From a virus: 64,000 nt of DNA. Below are positions 14,680 to 22,773 of this stretch, piece after piece. The DNA lies in IMG/VR virus record IMGVR_UViG_3300029267_003762, positions 28,247 through 92,246 of that record; one strand, given 5' to 3'. The notes beneath the pieces are model-generated. The model had not been told where the DNA came from. It did no database searches and saw only the letters and a program-made list of their open reading frames with translations. Position 1 is the first letter of the stretch. Each line of letters starts with the position of its first letter. Position numbers and translations under genes: made by a program.

Positions 14680-15410
14680 ACCTCGTAGACGTCGCTGTGG
14701 ACCGGGCGGCGAAGATGCCTATAGACCACGATGACTCGGTCCAGATGTACCTCAATGCGGTCGACCGGAGCCACGACGGAGTCGATGATGGACAACACGA
14801 GCTCGTAGTGTTTGGAATTGGGGGGCAGAGGTTCGTTGTTCAGCATCCACGAGTTCGGGTTTTGGAGGGTCGTGGCGACGTCCCCAGGCACGATGACCTG
14901 GAAGCCCTTGATGGAGGCCACGTAGGAGACCACTCGAGGGTCGCGGGTGACTGGCTGGAACTCGTTCTGGTGGTCGAGCACCTCCTGGATCTGCGGCGGT
15001 TGCCAGTTCGGCGGCTTGAGCCACTTGCCATCCTCGCGCTTGGTGGCGCCGGGGCCGAACTTGGCCATGTTGGCCCGATGGACCTCGGCGGCGATGCGCG
15101 GGCCGTGGATGCCGAACGTCTGCCTGGCGCCTTCTACGACGTAGTCGATGTCCGCCAGCGCGTCGGCCACGAGGCAGACGTCCCATTCGTCGTCGGGCGC
15201 CTCTTCGAGCAGCTCCTCGACGGAGTCGCGCACGTTCGTCACGAGGTGCGGCGCCCCGCCCATGTAGCAGGCGTCCAGCAGCTCCGTGCACTCTTCGCAG
15301 ATGAGGCGCAGGCGCAGGATGATCTCGTCCTTGGTAGGCTTGCGGGGGCTGTCGTAGCAGGGCTGATCAGCCTTCTTCATGAACTCGCGTACTTGCTGCC
15401 TGATGTTCAC
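14676..15410 (-). CDS. MazG-like NTP pyrophosphohydrolase with an extra C-terminal module
   Basis: GTG 15410 is chosen for its RBS (AAAGGAGA) and GTGA overlap with the upstream stop; the longer frame upstream is not needed. In the 244 residues, EECTEL (about 31-36), DDEWD and DALADIDYVVEGA form the all-alpha MazG/PRA-PH core, which hydrolyses (d)NTPs or alarmones. From about residue 150 a separate module follows (SYVASIKGFQVIVPGD...DRIEVHLDRVIVVYRH), also seen in the gene at 15828. In phages this class adjusts nucleotide pools or ppGpp. Confidence 0.75.
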   Translation of the reverse strand: MNIRQQVREFMKKADQPCYDSPRKPTKDEIILRLRLICEECTELLDACYMGGAPHLVTNVRDSVEELLEEAPDDEWDVCLVADALADIDYVVEGARQTFGIHGPRIAAEVHRANMAKFGPGATKREDGKWLKPPNWQPPQIQEVLDHQNEFQPVTRDPRVVSYVASIKGFQVIVPGDVATTLQNPNSWMLNNEPLPPNSKHYELVLSIIDSVVAPVDRIEVHLDRVIVVYRHLRRPVHSDVYEV

Positions 15411-15847
15411 TTCTGTCTCCTTTCCGTTGGAAGGTCGTCCAAGATGGCCTGGATGTAGTCGCTCTTGAACTTCTCCCTCTTTCTGTTCGTGTAGTCGGCG
15501 TCGTTGAGCTTCCTCGCGATCTCCTTGAGCGAGTAGTGCCCAAGCATCCTTTTGATGAGAACGATGATGTTCTGCTCGTACGGGTGGCTGACGAGCATGG
15601 TTCCGTGGTTGCTTTCTCGGTACCGATAGCCGTACGGAGGCTTGAACCTGACGGGGGCCTTCGTTCCGCCGTACCACCCGACGTACAGCTTCTTGTGCCA
15701 CTCGTTGCCAGGCGGGTAGATGTCCAGCAGCTCGAACAAGGCGAGCTCGGCATCTACCTTGTTGTGGAACGTCCTTGGGAAGTACGGTCGGCGGTTGTGC
15801 ATCACCGCCCAGCCCGGCCCAACGACGTCATCCTCTTTGGGAGGCAT
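15407..15847 (-). CDS. Protein with serine-recombinase 'Recombinase'-type domain, no catalytic domain
   Basis: A 146-residue protein, ATG 15847. Residues about 72-140 follow the C-terminal Recombinase-domain pattern of large serine integrases: PYGYRYRE, EQNIIVLIKRMLGHYSLKEIARKLNDADYTNRKREKF, then YIQAILDD. The N-terminal catalytic serine domain is absent; residues 1-70 are unrelated. It may be a DNA-binding protein derived from a recombinase. The assignment is by motif only. Confidence 0.55.
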   Translation of the reverse strand: MPPKEDDVVGPGWAVMHNRRPYFPRTFHNKVDAELALFELLDIYPPGNEWHKKLYVGWYGGTKAPVRFKPPYGYRYRESNHGTMLVSHPYEQNIIVLIKRMLGHYSLKEIARKLNDADYTNRKREKFKSDYIQAILDDLPTERRQK

Positions 15848-16124
15848 GCTCTAGCACCATGGCCACGTCGCACTCCCGGCGCGCCGAGGACTTGTAGATG
15901 ACGATGACGATGGCTTGGTGGACTTCGACACGCTCGACGGGGGAGCTCGTTTCTGTGAGAAGCGCGTCCACAGCCTCTCTCCATTCCGCCCCCGGGGTGT
16001 CGCGGCTGTAGCAGTAGCCGCGGAAGGCCCTGTTCTTGCCCTTCATGTCAGGGGCCAGCCACACTTCTGTTCCCCACAGGACGAACACTTCGGGCGGAGC
16101 TACATTCTCTTTCTTTCTGCTCAT
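15828..16124 (-). CDS. Small protein sharing the MazG C-terminal module
   Basis: ATG 16124 has GGAGG 3 bases upstream and is preferred over the upstream TTG. In the 98 residues, the C-terminal half (SPVERVEVHQAIVIVIYKSS) matches the end of the 14676-15410 protein (APVDRIEVHLDRVIVVYRH) in order and spacing. The N-terminal part contains VFVLWGTEVWLAP and GYCYSRDTPGAEW. It overlaps the next gene by 20 bases. Function unknown. Confidence 0.65.
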   Translation of the reverse strand: MSRKKENVAPPEVFVLWGTEVWLAPDMKGKNRAFRGYCYSRDTPGAEWREAVDALLTETSSPVERVEVHQAIVIVIYKSSARRECDVAMVLEHASQRG

Positions 16125-16141
16125 CTTCCTCCACAAACGAC

Positions 16142-16164
16142 AAAAGGCGCCCTTGCGAGGCGCC
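16142..16164 (-). terminator. Leftward intrinsic terminator
   Basis: GGCGCC occurs twice (16146-16151, 16159-16164) and pairs across a 7-base loop. On the minus strand the stem is followed by TTTT. It sits just after the 50-residue gene and before the next leftward gene, so it would act as a partial terminator inside this leftward unit. Confidence 0.55.
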
Positions 16165-16199
16165 CTCGGTCTTTCGTTCGGGGTTTTCAGTCTACGAGG

Positions 16200-16352
16200 T
16201 CATGCGGCCGTCTTGTAGTTCCGGCTGCGCTCTTCGAGCCGCTTCTGCAACTCGGACTGACGCTCGAGGAGCATCAGGAGCTCTTGGCCACTCGCGGTAA
16301 CGAGCGCCTTTTCAACCTCGGCCAACTGCTTGCGTACGATCTGTTGCATCAT
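16200..16352 (-). CDS. 50-residue coiled-coil peptide
   Basis: ATG 16352 follows RBS GGAGGTG. The whole peptide is one Glu/Leu/Arg helix (QLAEVEKALVTASG, ELLMLLERQSELQKRLEE), ending RNYKTAA. A clear promoter lies 37 bases upstream (16389-16416). It may be a dimerising regulator or anti-terminator. No family recognised. Confidence 0.6.
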   Translation of the reverse strand: MMQQIVRKQLAEVEKALVTASGQELLMLLERQSELQKRLEERSRNYKTAA

Positions 16353-16388
16353 GGCCCACCTCCGGGTTGGGGCCTACTTTCTACTTCT

Positions 16389-16416
16389 AGTATACGAGTA
16401 GTTGACGTGAGTACAA
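16389..16416 (-). promoter_or_regulatory. Sigma70-type leftward promoter
   Basis: On the minus strand TTGTAC (16416-16411), 16 bp, TATACT (16394-16389). The -10 is the best match to consensus that I see in the window. It drives the 50-residue gene and, if the terminator is bypassed, the MazG-containing operon. Confidence 0.65.
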
Positions 16417-16448
16417 GACCCCGTCAAGGGGAAAAACGAGGGGATTCG

Positions 16449-16700
16449 TTACTTTTTCAAGGCGCTGTTTGGAGGAAGAATGTCTGCCAGACTTTCCTCG
16501 TCCAAAAGTACGCCCAGGGGCCTGAAAACGTACTCTTTGCCATCTTTTGTGACGCTGCACATGACAGGGATGTCACCCCCGGTCACCCTCGTGCAGTGAA
16601 CAAGAGCAAGATGCCCGTCCCGAGCGGCCGAGAGCAGGGCTTCGAGCGGCTCTTTGAACGGCTCGAGGTACGCGTCGTTCGTCTTGACGGTATCAGCCAT
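16449..16700 (-). CDS. Conserved-type small phage protein
   Basis: An 83-residue protein, ATG 16700 with RBS GGAGAGG. The core LLSAARDGHLALVHCTRVTGGDIPVMCSV followed by YVFRPLGVLL resembles a short, widespread phage family of unknown function. It overlaps the upstream gene by 8 bases. Last gene of the ligase operon. Confidence 0.7.
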   Translation of the reverse strand: MADTVKTNDAYLEPFKEPLEALLSAARDGHLALVHCTRVTGGDIPVMCSVTKDGKEYVFRPLGVLLDEESLADILPPNSALKK

Positions 16701-17067
16701 CGTTCCTCTCCGTCAGTTCCGGTTTCCGGCAGACCCTTCGAATCTCTTTGACGAGCTCGTCGGCGTCCTCGAGTGGGCAGATGCCTTCACGTTGACTGTT
16801 GCGAGGTGAGCTGAACAGGGCGACGTTGCCCTCGACGCGCACGGCGCACCGTCGGAACGACACGCTGCCGCGCTCCTCGATAGCTTCTGCGATGGCCAAC
16901 ATCTCGGAAGCCGTTCCTTCAACTTCGGCGTCACTGATCCGGCCAGAATGCTGAAAGCTGGCCGTTCCAGGGCACAGAGAGTCAGCTTCGAACCAGCTTT
17001 TCCCTTCGTGTTCCGCTCGTTCGACGACGTACCAATCATACCCGCAGTCGCGGATCGTCAACTTCAT
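16693..17067 (-). CDS. Hypothetical 124-residue protein
   Basis: ATG 17067 overlaps the preceding gene's stop by 4 bases; RBS GAAGGA. Mixed alpha/beta (MKLTIRDCGYDWYVVERAE, then EGTASEMLAIAEAIEERGSVSF). Cys at positions 8, 32 and near the end. No family recognised. Confidence 0.65.
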   Translation of the reverse strand: MKLTIRDCGYDWYVVERAEHEGKSWFEADSLCPGTASFQHSGRISDAEVEGTASEMLAIAEAIEERGSVSFRRCAVRVEGNVALFSSPRNSQREGICPLEDADELVKEIRRVCRKPELTERNDG

Positions 17068-17375
17068 TTGCTTCCTTCTTTCTCCAAGTACTCGAACACA
17101 CGGTCCATCGACTCGGCGTGGTAGATGCGCAGGCTCGGGTGCGCTTCCATGAACGGGATGAGCATCTCGTCCCGCACCCGAACCAACTGGTGGTAGTCCA
17201 TGTCGCCGAGCTCTTTGGCCGCCGGGTACCCCTCGGGCACCGCCGGTGGGTCGTTTCTAGCCTCGGCGATGATGTACGGCGCGATGAGGTGCCCGAACAG
17301 CTTTGCGCGGGCCGCCCCGTCTTTCTTCTTCAGTCTGCTCTTGAGCCACTTGCTTGTGTCTTTCTTCTTCATCAT
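17064..17375 (-). CDS. Hypothetical 103-residue protein
   Basis: Starts at one of two adjacent ATGs (17375 or 17372) after GAGGAG. A Lys-rich N-terminus (KKKDTSKWLKSRLKKK) precedes a helical body. It overlaps the upstream gene by more than 100 bases in another frame, which is unusual here; one of the two ends may be wrong. Confidence 0.6.
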   Translation of the reverse strand: MMKKKDTSKWLKSRLKKKDGAARAKLFGHLIAPYIIAEARNDPPAVPEGYPAAKELGDMDYHQLVRVRDEMLIPFMEAHPSLRIYHAESMDRVFEYLEKEGSK

Positions 17376-17595
17376 CTCCTCGAACGTTGGTGATGTTGAT
17401 GGTTACCCCTGGCCGGGGTCGGATGACGACGCTGCGGGAGGCGCCGTGCTTCCACTCGACGGGCTCTGCGTCGATGGCTCCGCTCAGGTTGCCCTTGTTG
17501 CTCTTCCAGAGCACCCCGATGGGGATGAACCGGGTACCGTCCCTGTCGTCTGTGTTGATGACGGCGACGATGTCCGCCACTGGTTCCTTGGACAT
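17257..17595 (-). CDS. Hypothetical protein with long 3' overlap
   Basis: ATG 17595 has RBS AAAGGAGA. Residues 1-72 (DIVAVINTDDRDGTRFIPIGVLW..., SRSVVIRPRPGVTINI) look like a real beta-rich domain. The last 40 residues are His/Arg/Glu-rich and overlap the next gene by 119 bases, so the true C-terminus is uncertain. Confidence 0.6.
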   Translation of the reverse strand: MSKEPVADIVAVINTDDRDGTRFIPIGVLWKSNKGNLSGAIDAEPVEWKHGASRSVVIRPRPGVTINITNVRGDDEEERHKQVAQEQTEEERRGGPRKAVRAPHRAVHHRRG

Positions 17596-17608
17596 GCGCG
17601 TCTCCTTT

Positions 17609-18874
17609 CTACTTGTCTGCGGGGTTGCGGAAGCGCTTGAAGACGGGGAACCGCAACTTACCATCGTCCGTCATCTCCTGGGCCTCCACTTCTGCGATGG
17701 CGCCCCAGTAGCACTTCGGGTTGTCCTCGAGGTCCGCGGTGATGTCCTTTCGCTGCTGATCGGTGAACCCGCCGCCCACGGACGTGACGACGTCACCGAT
17801 GCGCACCTTGAAGGCAGCGAACACCCCGCTCAACCGGCCTTTGCCGAACTCGTGCCCGACGACCTGCCCTTCCCAGGTACTCTTGGGTTTGACCTTGAGG
17901 ATGGCGTTCGAGCGCTTGAACTCGTAGGGGGCATTCGGATCTTTGATCATCGCACCTTCGAAGCCCATATTGACGAAGTGTGCGAACTGCTCGAGCAGCT
18001 GCTCGTTGTCGTGCACATACCCTCCCGGCACGGGCACGACGTTGAAGACGCACCAGGGAGGCTGCTCGATCTCGTTTCTCCTTTCCGCGTACGACAGGGA
18101 CTTGCCTTGGCTCTTCCACACCTCAAGCGGGATCTTGTCGAAGATGTGGTAGACGGCTTGTGCGTCGCTGACGGTGTTGACCTTGGAGAACACAAGCGAC
18201 TGCGTCTCGTTCCAGTTGTTCTTCATCACTTCCCCGTCAAGCACGTAGTCGCCCTTCGGCAGAGACCGAACGCCCTCTTCGATCGTGGGCAGTGTGTCGA
18301 CCGTCTGCCCGCCGCGTGTGACCATCTTCACGCTGTCCCCTTCGCGAATGGCCACGAGGCGGATGCCGTCGAGCTTGCGGTCGCACCACACCGGGAAGTT
18401 GATCTTCTCCCGAATGGTGATGTTGCCCTCGAGGTCGCGTGCGCAGTCGAGCTCGTTGGCGAGCATCACCTCGAACACCGGCACCATGTCGGGGAAGACC
18501 TTGTTGACGGTCTTGGCCTCGACGCCGCACCTGAGCTTCTTCTGTACGATGCGCGCGGCCCACTTGCGCATCTCCGACGGCATGTCCCCGAGGATCTCGT
18601 TGAGGTAGTGCTTGGCGGCGTTGCCGGTGATCTCTCTCGTGTTGAGCCTCTCCAAGAAGTTGAGGAACACGAACCAGGACATCTCATCGTCGTTGAATGC
18701 GAACGTCGTACGGGGGGTAGAAGGAAGGCGCACGTCTTGGATGTAGTAGGGCTTGTAGGGGTCCAGCGCTGCGATCAGAAGGACGCGGAGCAGTGCGGTC
18801 GACCCCTCGAGGATGGCTTCTTTCTCTTTCCTGCTGTTCGTGGCCTCGAGGGCCTCGAGCTGTTCAACAATCAT
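17609..18874 (-). CDS. ATP-dependent DNA ligase
   Basis: A 421-residue protein. The nucleotidyltransferase motif I is C-D-R-K-LDGIR with the adenylated Lys about residue 167. DGEVM (motif III), FEGAMIKDP (motif IV) and LKVKP (motif V) follow. The C-terminus has an OB-fold-like segment. The N-terminal helical part (FVFLNFLERLNTREITGNAAK) is as in phage and viral ligases. It seals nicks in replication and repair. Leftward operon; ATG 18874 lies inside the previous gene (11-base overlap). Confidence 0.92.
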   Translation of the reverse strand: MIVEQLEALEATNSRKEKEAILEGSTALLRVLLIAALDPYKPYYIQDVRLPSTPRTTFAFNDDEMSWFVFLNFLERLNTREITGNAAKHYLNEILGDMPSEMRKWAARIVQKKLRCGVEAKTVNKVFPDMVPVFEVMLANELDCARDLEGNITIREKINFPVWCDRKLDGIRLVAIREGDSVKMVTRGGQTVDTLPTIEEGVRSLPKGDYVLDGEVMKNNWNETQSLVFSKVNTVSDAQAVYHIFDKIPLEVWKSQGKSLSYAERRNEIEQPPWCVFNVVPVPGGYVHDNEQLLEQFAHFVNMGFEGAMIKDPNAPYEFKRSNAILKVKPKSTWEGQVVGHEFGKGRLSGVFAAFKVRIGDVVTSVGGGFTDQQRKDITADLEDNPKCYWGAIAEVEAQEMTDDGKLRFPVFKRFRNPADK

Positions 18875-19493
18875 TCGGGTCCTCCATGAGCTGCCTGACG
18901 AGGGCCAGGTTGCTCTCCAGTTGCTTTTCTACTTCCTTCAGGGCGGTGTACTCGCGACGCGCGTGCGGAAGCGCCCTTTCGATGGCGGCTTCGGGGGCCG
19001 TCACCTGCCTTATGCCCTGAATCAGGTGCTTGATGACGCGGATCTCCCTGTCCTCGGCATACAGGAAGGCAGTCCTTCCCTCAACGTCCCAGCCGATGTC
19101 CAGGTAGTTGGCCAGCGCCTCGGCCGCTTGCTCGTCGTCTTCGAAGCGCCCGCACTGGTCGCACTTCTGGACGATGACCTGGCCGTCGTCGGCCATGTCA
19201 TCGTTGAAAGGGCACAGCGCCCCTGGGATGATCTCGCCGGCGCAGTGACACCCGACGTGCTCTTCCCAGTCCGAGAGCTGGAAGCCGAGCGCGCCCGCAG
19301 ATGCGCGCCTGACCTTTCCGCGATGCTTTTCGTCGTAGAGCATTCCTTTGGTGACGCCTCGCCCGCGCAGGAACGGGGGCACGTCCATCTGGTTCACGTC
19401 GGTGCGCTTCAGGCCCCGGCTCTCCGCGCCTTCGCGCAGCCAGCTGGTCAGCTTGTCGATCCCGTGAAGGATGGTCTTGTCGTCATCGGACAT
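18864..19493 (-). CDS. Hypothetical protein with two Cys motifs
   Basis: ATG 19493 (RBS AGGAG) is preferred over upstream starts inside the neighbour. In the 209 residues, CHC...C (about 81-93) and CDQCG (about 109) may bind zinc. The C-terminal third is helical (REYTALKEVEKQLESNLALVRQLM). It is directly upstream of the ligase and overlaps it by 11 bases, so it may act with it. Confidence 0.65.
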   Translation of the reverse strand: MSDDDKTILHGIDKLTSWLREGAESRGLKRTDVNQMDVPPFLRGRGVTKGMLYDEKHRGKVRRASAGALGFQLSDWEEHVGCHCAGEIIPGALCPFNDDMADDGQVIVQKCDQCGRFEDDEQAAEALANYLDIGWDVEGRTAFLYAEDREIRVIKHLIQGIRQVTAPEAAIERALPHARREYTALKEVEKQLESNLALVRQLMEDPNDC

Positions 19494-19887
19494 CTTCGCA
19501 CTCCTGTCTGAAGTCCTCGAGCGCGTCGGAGTACTTCTTGGCCATCTCTTCGTCTCCGAGGGCCACGTGGGCGTCGTGGAGGTCGTAAAGAGCGGCGGCG
19601 AGCCTCTCACGAAGGCTGCGTCGGTGCAGAGTGAGCTCCGAGCACCGCAGCTGTGTGAGGCGCAAGTTCTTCGCCATGGCTGCCCCCTCCGGTATGGTGT
19701 GAGTCAAGCCGAACTCGAAGATGACTGCGTCCGCCGCGTGCTGCGCCTCTGAAAGCTTGATGGACCAGCCGATATTATCCAGCGCGCTGAGAACCCGCTC
19801 TCGCGGGCTGCGGCTGTCGTTCGCCTCCAGTAGCTTCAGGCGCTTTTGTGAGTACGCGTGCGCGAGCTCCATGTTCACGTCTGTCAT
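19483..19887 (-). CDS. Hypothetical helical protein
   Basis: ATG 19887 has RBS CAGGAGA. In the 134 residues, mostly helical: LAHAYSQKRLKLLEA, RLTQLRCSELTLHRRSLRERLAAALYDLHDAH. It starts the ligase operon or follows the 69-residue gene at 19932 after a 44-base gap. No family recognised. Confidence 0.65.
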   Translation of the reverse strand: MTDVNMELAHAYSQKRLKLLEANDSRSPRERVLSALDNIGWSIKLSEAQHAADAVIFEFGLTHTIPEGAAMAKNLRLTQLRCSELTLHRRSLRERLAAALYDLHDAHVALGDEEMAKKYSDALEDFRQECEDVR

Positions 19888-19931
19888 CTGCTGTCTCCTG
19901 TCTGTTAGGCGTACTGTTTGCTCCGCTACCC

Positions 19932-20141
19932 TTATCGCTTCGAACGGGCCTTTCTTGTCAGGTGAATCTCGATGTGGTGCTTGTCGACCTTGGCCCGCTT
20001 GACGGACATCTTGTTCTCTCTGAACCACGCACGGATGTACGCCAACAGAAGCGCCTTCGACTTCGTCACTACCGGCTCAGTCAACTGAAAAGACAAGTAC
20101 CATCCGCTCTCGGTTGGCCGTAGGGTGTACTGGCCGCTCAT
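19932..20141 (-). CDS. Small basic protein divergent from terminase
   Basis: A 69-residue protein. Its ATG (20141-20139) and the terminase ATG (20140-20142) share the palindrome CATG. RBS CGGGAG. Content: beta (YTLRPTESGWYLSFQL) then helix (KSKALLLAYIRAWFRENKM) and a basic strand ending KARSKR. The fold pattern suggests a small nucleic-acid-binding protein; function unknown. Confidence 0.55.
   Translation of the reverse strand: MSGQYTLRPTESGWYLSFQLTEPVVTKSKALLLAYIRAWFRENKMSVKRAKVDKHHIEIHLTRKARSKR
20126..20133 (+). promoter_or_regulatory. -10-like element 6 bases before the terminase ATG
   Basis: TG-TACTGG ends at 20133; ATG is at 20140, the same distance as at 7248 and 60452. No ribosome site is seen at the usual place. 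Weak on its own; it counts mainly because the layout repeats. Confidence 0.3.
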
Positions 20142-22047
20142 GGAAACTCCCGAACGATTGATCGACCCCCACAACCCGCCCGCCAGCTTCTTCATGCCGG
20201 GCTCTCTGTCTCCTGACTTCTTGAACGAGGAGCTGTTGGATGACTTCGCCGGCGACCCGGAACTGTCATCGCTCGACGGCGACTGGTCTGCCGAGTACGG
20301 ACCTTCGATCGAGTATGAGGACCCAGGGGCCATAGCCAAGAGGATACAGGAAAAAGGCAGGGTCCAACTCTTCCCGACCGACTTCGTGCACGCCGCCTTC
20401 AAGATGCCGAAGTCAGACGGGGGTTACGAGGACTTCTCGTTCGAGGGCCGCAGGCACATCCTGAGTCCGTACAACACGCAGGCCAAGCGCGTGCTTCTGG
20501 TGTGCGCCCGTCAGACCGAGAAGTCGACGCTGCTCGGCAACTTGGCGCTCACGTACTCGTGCCTCGTTCCGGCCTTCAAGACCTTGTACGTGTCGCCGTC
20601 GGCGATGCAGACCAAAACGTTCTCGAACGACCGCGTCAAGGAGCCGATCGAGACGAGCCCCATCCTGCGGGCCTACACGACGCACAAGCTCAGCCAGAAC
20701 ATCTTCGAGAAGCAGTTCATCAACCGGTCGAAGATCACGCTTCGCTACGCGTTCCTCAACGCCGATCGTGTCCGCGGCATCCCGGCCTGGATGCTGCTGA
20801 TCGACGAGATCCAGGACATCATCTCGGACAACATCCCGGTCATCGAGCACTGCCTGTCCCACGCCCCGAAAGAGTGGCGCCGGTTTGTGTACTCCGGCAC
20901 CCCGAAGTCGCTCGACAACACCATCGAGTGGTACCGCGCCAACAAGTCGACTCAGGGCGAGTGGATGGTGCCGTGCGACCGCTGCGGGAGCAACGCCAAG
21001 GGGGCCGCTGGGCGCTTTTGGAACATCCTCGGCGAGAAGAACATCGGCAACAAAAGTCTGATCTGTGAGAAGTGCGGAGAGCAGCTGTACCCGATGCACG
21101 AGGACGCCCAATGGGGGCACCACGTAGCCTGGCACCCGAAGTACGCCCCGTTCGAGAGCTACCGCATCAACCAGCTCATGGTTCCGTGGAAGGACTGGGA
21201 CGAGCTGCTGTACGAGTACCACAACAACCCGCGAGCGAAGTTCCTCAACGAGTCGCTCGGCATCTCCTACGACTCCGGTCTTCGGCCTCTCACGCTCGGT
21301 CAGGTCAAGAACGAGTGCAACCCGGCCATCACGATGGCGGAGAAGGAGGTCAAGAAGTACCGCCAGATCGGCCTCGTGAACCCCATCTTCATGGGCATCG
21401 ACTGGGGGACCGGCGAGAACACGTATACCGTGATCACGCTCGGTACGTACGTCGACATGAAGCTGCGGGTCTTCTATGTGCACCGCTGCACGGGCGATCT
21501 TCTCGAGCCTCCGAAGCAGCTCGCGTTCATCAAGAAGCTGGTGCAGCAGTTTCACGTTCGGGTCATCGGCACCGACTACGGTGGCGGCTACGACCGCAAC
21601 GACGACTTGATGCGGGCGTTCGGCCCCGACCGACTCGTGAAGTACCAGTACCTCCCGCGCTCTCGTCAAAAAGTCAGCTGGCAGGGCAAGCTCGGCCGGT
21701 TCATCGTGTCGCGCACCGAGGTGATGAGCGACATCTTCAACGCCATCAAGCGTCACCAGTTCGAGTTCCCTCGATGGGAGGAGTTCCACGCCGGGGGCAA
21801 CGCTCCGTACGCCGGCGACATGCTCAACATCTACAGCGAGTACGACGAGCAGCGCCACCAGATCGTCTACAAGCACGCCCCCGACAAGCCGGACGACACT
21901 TTCCACTCACTTCTGTACATGACGCTCGGTTCGATGCTCATTCGGCCAAGGCCGGACATCGTCACGCCTAGAAAAGAAGTTTCTGGCGAAGGAAGGGGGC
22001 ACCCGATGTTCGATGGGGACTATGATGGGACAGTAGATCAGGATTGA
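20140..22047 (+). CDS. terL: Terminase large subunit
   Basis: A 635-residue protein. Walker A is an unusual ARQTEKST (about 123-130), Walker B LLIDE (about 219-223). The zinc-like insert CDRCG...CEKCG lies near 280-310. The RNase-H-like nuclease shows GIDWGTG, GTDYGGG and DKPDDTFHSLLY. It cuts and translocates DNA into proheads. ATG 20140 fits; GTG 20125 is possible. Its 3' end overlaps a leftward gene by 80 bases. It opens the head gene block. Confidence 0.93.
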   Translation: METPERLIDPHNPPASFFMPGSLSPDFLNEELLDDFAGDPELSSLDGDWSAEYGPSIEYEDPGAIAKRIQEKGRVQLFPTDFVHAAFKMPKSDGGYEDFSFEGRRHILSPYNTQAKRVLLVCARQTEKSTLLGNLALTYSCLVPAFKTLYVSPSAMQTKTFSNDRVKEPIETSPILRAYTTHKLSQNIFEKQFINRSKITLRYAFLNADRVRGIPAWMLLIDEIQDIISDNIPVIEHCLSHAPKEWRRFVYSGTPKSLDNTIEWYRANKSTQGEWMVPCDRCGSNAKGAAGRFWNILGEKNIGNKSLICEKCGEQLYPMHEDAQWGHHVAWHPKYAPFESYRINQLMVPWKDWDELLYEYHNNPRAKFLNESLGISYDSGLRPLTLGQVKNECNPAITMAEKEVKKYRQIGLVNPIFMGIDWGTGENTYTVITLGTYVDMKLRVFYVHRCTGDLLEPPKQLAFIKKLVQQFHVRVIGTDYGGGYDRNDDLMRAFGPDRLVKYQYLPRSRQKVSWQGKLGRFIVSRTEVMSDIFNAIKRHQFEFPRWEEFHAGGNAPYAGDMLNIYSEYDEQRHQIVYKHAPDKPDDTFHSLLYMTLGSMLIRPRPDIVTPRKEVSGEGRGHPMFDGDYDGTVDQD

Positions 22048-22720
22048 GCAGGAGCATGGTGGACATGATGCGGGAGTCCAGCCCGGCGTCGGCAGGCCCC
22101 CGCGCATCTCCACCGAGCTCGTACAGTAGGACGGTCGCCTTGAGCGCCGTGCGGGCGCGCAGGATCAACGGGCGCAGGTAGAGCTGGTGTGCCGGCAGGT
22201 GTGCCTGCAGGTGCCGGCTCAGGTTCATGAGTGAGGCCCACGGCCGCGCGTTCGTGAGCGGCTCGGCCCGTCTGAAAAAGGCCTGGTCGATGTTCATGAA
22301 CACCCGGCACCACCGAATGACCTCGGTGGCATCCAAGGGCAGCTCGTCGACGTCCGAGTTCGCCTTGTGGATCAACGCCAACATGGGTTGGCGTTCGGTT
22401 GGGATCTCGTACGGCACCATGCCGATGACGAAGGAGACGTTGCGCACTTCGTCTTCCAGCTGCGCGATCTTGGCTTTGAGCAGGGACACGTCGTCGGCAA
22501 GCGCGCCGCTCCTTCTGTACCTCTGCTTCTCCCTCTCTTCTTTTAGCTTCTTGATGTCCTCGACGTGGAAGACGTACTTCGCTCGGCTGCCTGGGAAGAG
22601 CTTCTTGTACTCTTCGATTGGTACTTTTCTTAGTACCCCTTCTTCCGCCATGCGCGACAGAAGAGAGTACCGACAGCCGAGCAGTCGAGCCGCTTTGTAC
22701 GCCGTGATGACCTTGTCCAT
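21968..22720 (-). CDS. HTH-containing hypothetical protein antisense to the terL end
   Basis: A 250-residue protein. The N-terminus (ITAYKAARLLGCRYSLLSRMAEEGVLRKV) is a MerR/excisionase-like winged-helix start. A Lys/Glu coiled coil (DIKKLKEEREKQRYRR) and a helical body follow. The last about 25 residues overlap terL and are Ser/His/Leu-rich. ATG 22720, RBS GGGAAAG. It is a lone leftward gene in the head block, so a regulator is plausible. Confidence 0.65.
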   Translation of the reverse strand: MDKVITAYKAARLLGCRYSLLSRMAEEGVLRKVPIEEYKKLFPGSRAKYVFHVEDIKKLKEEREKQRYRRSGALADDVSLLKAKIAQLEDEVRNVSFVIGMVPYEIPTERQPMLALIHKANSDVDELPLDATEVIRWCRVFMNIDQAFFRRAEPLTNARPWASLMNLSRHLQAHLPAHQLYLRPLILRARTALKATVLLYELGGDARGPADAGLDSRIMSTMLLLNPDLLSHHSPHRTSGAPFLRQKLLF

Positions 22721-22744
22721 GACTTTCCCTTCGCGACAGAAGCG

Positions 22745-22753
22745 TGGTACTAC
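22745..22753 (+). promoter_or_regulatory. Possible extended -10 promoter before head genes
   Basis: TG-G-TACTAC ends 20 bases before ATG 22774, which has its own AGGAG site. It lies in the 53-bp divergent region between the HTH gene and the head genes. Moderate evidence only. Confidence 0.4.
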
Positions 22754-22773
22754 TTGGCGAACAGGAGTGGTCC

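Noticed and set aside
17354-18889. A 511-codon rightward frame
   Set aside because: Antisense of the DNA ligase, whose motifs are unambiguous.
20413-21906. A 497-codon leftward frame
   Set aside because: Exact antisense of terL; Val/Leu/Arg/Asp composition is typical of GC-rich antisense frames.
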